This document shows, in pieces, positions 61,480-64,000 of a stretch of 64,000 nucleotides of DNA; positions within the stretch are counted from its first letter, which is position 1; the number at the start of each line of letters is the position of its first letter. The DNA lies in contig NZ_JALIGC010000037.1 of assembly GCF_024764775.1 (NCBI RefSeq), positions 377,555-441,554 on the forward strand. Reading direction: 5' to 3'. Position numbers and translations under genes: made by a program. The notes under the pieces were generated by a model. The model was not told where the DNA came from, made no database searches, and worked only from the letters and a program-made list of their open reading frames with translations. Source of the stretch: Scandinavium manionii (GTDB lineage: Bacteria; Pseudomonadota; Gammaproteobacteria; Enterobacterales; Enterobacteriaceae).

Positions 61480-62041
61480 CCTGCATCAAGAAAGCGTTTT
61501 GAAAGCTATCGACGCGCTCAATAATAAACAAGTCATCGCATATCCCACTGAGGCTGTTTTTGGCGTGGGTTGTGACCCTGATAGTGAAACAGCGGTCATG
61601 CGTTTGCTTGAGCTCAAGCAGCGCCCCATGGAAAAAGGCCTCATCCTGATTGCCGCGAATTTTGAACAACTCAGACCGTATATCGACGATTCCGTATTGT
61701 CGGATGCGCAGCGCGAAGCCGTGTTCTCACGTTGGCCTGGGCCAGTCACCTTCGTCTTTCCAGCCCAGGCTTCGACTCCGCGCTGGCTCACCGGGCGTTT
61801 CGATACGCTTGCTGTTCGCGTGAGCGACCATCCGCTGGTGGTGGAATTGTGCCAGGTCTACGGGAAACCGCTGGTATCGACGAGCGCGAATCTCACCGGG
61901 CAGGAACCTTGCCGTACCGTCGCGGAAGTTGTCACTCAGTTTGGTGATGCCTTCCCGGTAGTAAAAGGAGAGACGGGCGGACGGATGAATCCTTCTGAAA
62001 TTCGTGATGCCCTGACGGGCGAACTTTTCCGCCAGGGGTAA
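61469..62041 (+). CDS. tsaC: TsaC, threonylcarbamoyl-AMP synthase
   Basis: Makes threonylcarbamoyl-AMP from threonine, bicarbonate and ATP for t6A37 in tRNA. It has 190 residues, the family length, when started at GTG 61469; that start overlaps yrdD by 11 bases. The YrdC signature AYPTEAVFGVGCDP and LKQRPMEKGLIL, STSANLTG and GRMNPSEIRD are intact. Confidence 0.95.
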   Translation: MNSNLHQESVLKAIDALNNKQVIAYPTEAVFGVGCDPDSETAVMRLLELKQRPMEKGLILIAANFEQLRPYIDDSVLSDAQREAVFSRWPGPVTFVFPAQASTPRWLTGRFDTLAVRVSDHPLVVELCQVYGKPLVSTSANLTGQEPCRTVAEVVTQFGDAFPVVKGETGGRMNPSEIRDALTGELFRQG

Positions 62042-62045
62042 TCCT

Positions 62046-62864
62046 ATGGAACAGTACGCGGTATTCGGCAACCCCATTTCCCACAGCAAATCTCCCTTCA
62101 TTCATCAGCGATTCGCTCAGCAGCTTAATATTGAGCATCCTTATGGTCGGGTGCTTGCCCCACGTGAAGGCTTTAATGAAACTCTGGATGCATTTCTGGC
62201 AGCAGGCGGTAAAGGCTGCAATGTGACGGTTCCTTTTAAAGAAGACGCGTTTGCACGTGCGGATGAACTGACAGAGCGGGCAGCACTGGCTGGAGCCGTT
62301 AATACCTTGAAGCGTCTCGAGGACGGGCGGCTGCTGGGTGATAACACTGACGGGATCGGTTTGCTGAGTGACCTTGAACGTCTGGCCTTCATTAAGCCGG
62401 GCTACCGCATTCTATTGATTGGGGCGGGTGGCGCGGCACGTGGCGTACTGTTACCGTTGCTGTCGCTTGACTGTGCGGTGACGGTAACCAACCGGACTTT
62501 TGCCCGAGCTCAGGAGCTGACTACGCTCTTTGCGCATACCGGCAGTGTGAAAGCGCTGGCGATGGATGTGCTCGCCGATCAAAAATTCGATTTGATAATC
62601 AATGCTACTTCCAGTGGTATTGGCGGTGAAATACCTGCAATCCCGACCGCGATTATTAATAAAGATGTGCACTGCTACGACATGTTCTATCAAAAAGGAA
62701 ACACACCTTTCCTGAACTGGTGCGAACAGCACGGCGCAAAACAGAATGCCGATGGTCTGGGCATGCTGGTGGCCCAGGCGGCACATGCCGTATTGCTGTG
62801 GCATGGTGTTATGCCGGAAATTACACCTGTTATCGAAGAACTGAAAAAGGAACTCGCTCTGTGA
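62046..62864 (+). CDS. aroE: Shikimate dehydrogenase
   Basis: Reduces 3-dehydroshikimate to shikimate with NADPH. It has 272 residues. Catalytic Lys65 is in CNVTVPFKEDAF, Asp102 in DNTDGIG, the substrate Ser pair in NPISHSKSP, and the NADP loop GAGGAARGV plus NRTFARA. It lies 4 bases after tsaC. This is a third shikimate gene in the window besides aroK and aroB. Confidence 0.98.
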   Translation: MEQYAVFGNPISHSKSPFIHQRFAQQLNIEHPYGRVLAPREGFNETLDAFLAAGGKGCNVTVPFKEDAFARADELTERAALAGAVNTLKRLEDGRLLGDNTDGIGLLSDLERLAFIKPGYRILLIGAGGAARGVLLPLLSLDCAVTVTNRTFARAQELTTLFAHTGSVKALAMDVLADQKFDLIINATSSGIGGEIPAIPTAIINKDVHCYDMFYQKGNTPFLNWCEQHGAKQNADGLGMLVAQAAHAVLLWHGVMPEITPVIEELKKELAL

Positions 62865-63118
62865 ATCAGGCGATCCTGTTTCCTGACCGTGAGACCTGGG
62901 ATGAAGTGCTGCTGTGCATTTACTTCCCGGTTCTGGTCGGTGGGTTCCAGCTGAACTGCGCATTATCGGCTGAATCACTGGCGCACCGCTTTGGTGGCGA
63001 TGCGCCAGAATTCTGGCTGGAAAGATTTCGACAGAATCGCTGGGACCTGGAAGAAGAAGCCGAACAGGCTATCCGTGATTGGCAGGAAGATAATCAGGGC
63101 TGGATCTGGCTCTCCTGA
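62861..63118 (+). CDS. yrdB: YrdB, DUF1488 protein
   Basis: An 85-residue protein of unknown function. It starts at GTG 62861, overlapping the aroE stop (GTGA), and reads VNQAILFPDRETWDEVLLCI with the DUF1488 end RWDLEEEAEQ and GWIWLS. It overlaps the convergent yrdA by 25 bases. Confidence 0.9.
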   Translation: MNQAILFPDRETWDEVLLCIYFPVLVGGFQLNCALSAESLAHRFGGDAPEFWLERFRQNRWDLEEEAEQAIRDWQEDNQGWIWLS

Positions 63119-63648
63119 GCGAGATACTCATCTTTCCATTTCACATAGTTGTTGGCGGAATACGTCAATCCCTCTCGTTCCTCTTCTGTTAATGGGCGGA
63201 TCTGTTTGACCGGGCTTCCGAGATACAGAAAACCGCTTTCAAGGCGCTTGTTTTGCGGCACCAGGCTTCCGGCCCCAATCATTACATCGTCTTCTATTAC
63301 TGCACCGTCCAGCAGAATCGATCCCATCCCGACCAATACCCGATTACCAATCGTGCAGCCGTGCAGCATGACTTTGTGCCCAACGGTGACGTCCTCACCG
63401 ACGATCAAGGGATTGCCCTCCGGTTTATAAGAGGATTTGTGCGTGACGTGTAGGACGCTGCCGTCCTGAATATTGCTGCGGGCGCCGATAGCGACATCGT
63501 TCACATCACCGCGAATAACGACCAACGGCCAGATGCCCACATCGTCAGCGAGGCGTACATCTCCGATCACTACGCTGGTGGTGTCGATCATTACGCGGGA
63601 ACCGATCTTGGGATGTAATGCTTTATAAGGGCGAATATTTACCGACAT
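63094..63648 (-). CDS. yrdA: YrdA, gamma-carbonic-anhydrase-like hexapeptide protein
   Basis: A 184-residue left-handed beta-helix protein. Repeated hexapeptides run through VVIGDVRLADDVGIWPLVVI to GSILLDGAV. The three zinc histidines expected of gamma-carbonic anhydrases are in LHVTHKS and VGHKVMLHG. Activity in enterobacteria is not settled. I chose ATG 63648 because AAAGAGG lies 5 bases upstream. Confidence 0.92.
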   Translation of the reverse strand: MSVNIRPYKALHPKIGSRVMIDTTSVVIGDVRLADDVGIWPLVVIRGDVNDVAIGARSNIQDGSVLHVTHKSSYKPEGNPLIVGEDVTVGHKVMLHGCTIGNRVLVGMGSILLDGAVIEDDVMIGAGSLVPQNKRLESGFLYLGSPVKQIRPLTEEEREGLTYSANNYVKWKDEYLAQESQIQP

Positions 63649-63796
63649 GTTTACCTCTTTCATAAAGGAGCAGGTGATTTTTAGACATTATCGGCTTTCT
63701 ATAAGGCTTTAACACCTCAAAAAATACTCAGATCGGTCGGGATCTCCGCAAAAAGAATGAAAAAACAGCGGTCGGAAAAAAGATCGCAAAAAAGGG

Positions 63797-63824
63797 TTGT
63801 GCAAAAAAATGGGATCCCTATAAT
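63797..63824 (+). promoter_or_regulatory. rRNA operon promoter P1
   Basis: TTGTGC (63797-63802), 16 bases, TATAAT (63819-63824), then GCGCC, the GC discriminator of rrn P1. A/T-rich runs upstream (63757-63796, AAAAAACAG, GGAAAAAAGATCG, AAAAAAGG) resemble an UP element. Confidence 0.92.
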
Positions 63825-63905
63825 GCGCCTCCATCGACACGGAACATGTGAACAACTTCACAGTGTACCGGCAGCGATGAGAGTTAAAAATCCTGAAATT
63901 AAGGG

Positions 63906-63933
63906 TTGACTCTGAAAGAGGAAAGCGTAATAT
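63906..63933 (+). promoter_or_regulatory. rRNA operon promoter P2
   Basis: TTGACT (63906-63911), 16 bases, TAATAT (63928-63933), then ACGCC. The distance of 109 bases from P1 fits the tandem rrn promoter layout. Confidence 0.92.
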
Positions 63934-63943
63934 ACGCCACCTC

Positions 63944-63984
63944 GAGTTAGCAAGCGAAAGCGCGTAACTCACTGCTCTTTAACA
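63944..63984 (+). promoter_or_regulatory. rrn leader boxB and boxA antitermination signals
   Basis: boxB is the stem GAGTTA (63944-63949) with TAACTC (63965-63970). boxA is TGCTCTTTAACA (63973-63984), the exact rrn boxA that loads NusB-S10. The 16S gene should follow beyond the window. Bases 63649-63796 hold the yrdA leader and rrn upstream region and no gene. Confidence 0.93.
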
Positions 63985-64000
63985 ATTTATCAGACAATCT

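Overview
The window is a chromosomal segment of a gamma-proteobacterium of the family Enterobacteriaceae. Gene order and protein sequence follow the Escherichia coli/Salmonella/Enterobacter backbone from hofQ to the start of an rRNA operon. The genus cannot be fixed from sequence alone. Several E. coli K-12 blocks are absent: the frl/yhfS-yhfZ block between trpS and yhfL, nirC, and the gsp/chiA cluster between tufA and rpsJ. A codA-like gene sits between nirB and tsgA. This fits an Enterobacter-like relative better than E. coli.

Layout. 1-7.9 kb (+): the end of hofQ, then the mixed-function operon aroK-aroB-damX-dam-rpe-gph-trpS. 7.9-12.6 kb (-): lipoprotein gene yhfL and the nitrite reductase/siroheme genes nirB-nirD-cysG, with an FNR site and a NarL/NarP site upstream of nirB and no nirC. 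12.8-18.8 kb: codA-like deaminase (+), tsgA (-), ppiA, a fused yhfG-fic gene, pabA and argD (with two ARG boxes). 18.8-26.5 kb: yhfK, crp, yhfA, prkB, yheU, yheT and yheS. 26.6-33.3 kb: the KefGB potassium-efflux genes, yheV, slyD, slyX, fkpA, an ERIC repeat, and yheO-tusDCB.

33.3-53.3 kb is the core translation cluster. The str operon (rpsL-rpsG-fusA-tufA) comes first, followed by bfd-bfr and a short prepilin peptidase gene. Then come the S10 operon with its L4-regulated leader, the spc operon (rplN to rpmJ, including secY) and the alpha operon with its S4-regulated leader (rpsM-rpsK-rpsD-rpoA-rplQ). 53.3-63.7 kb carries yhdN-zntR, arfA, mscL, trkA-rsmB-fmt-def (-), dprA-smg-yrdD-tsaC-aroE-yrdB (+) and yrdA (-). 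The last 300 bases hold tandem rRNA promoters P1 and P2 and the boxB/boxA antitermination leader of an rrn operon whose 16S gene lies outside the window.

Most of the window is conserved housekeeping sequence. The least ordinary object is the 199-codon yhfG-fic gene (16278-16877). The N-terminal inhibitor-like segment of the FicA/YhfG antitoxin is joined in frame to a Fic domain that has lost its own N-terminus. Both the inhibitory motif and the Fic motif are degenerate. Other points worth a look are the missing nirC, a codA without codB, a possible 21-residue hydrophobic peptide opposite yhfL, terminators embedded in convergent coding sequences, and alternative base pairing in the ppiA leader.
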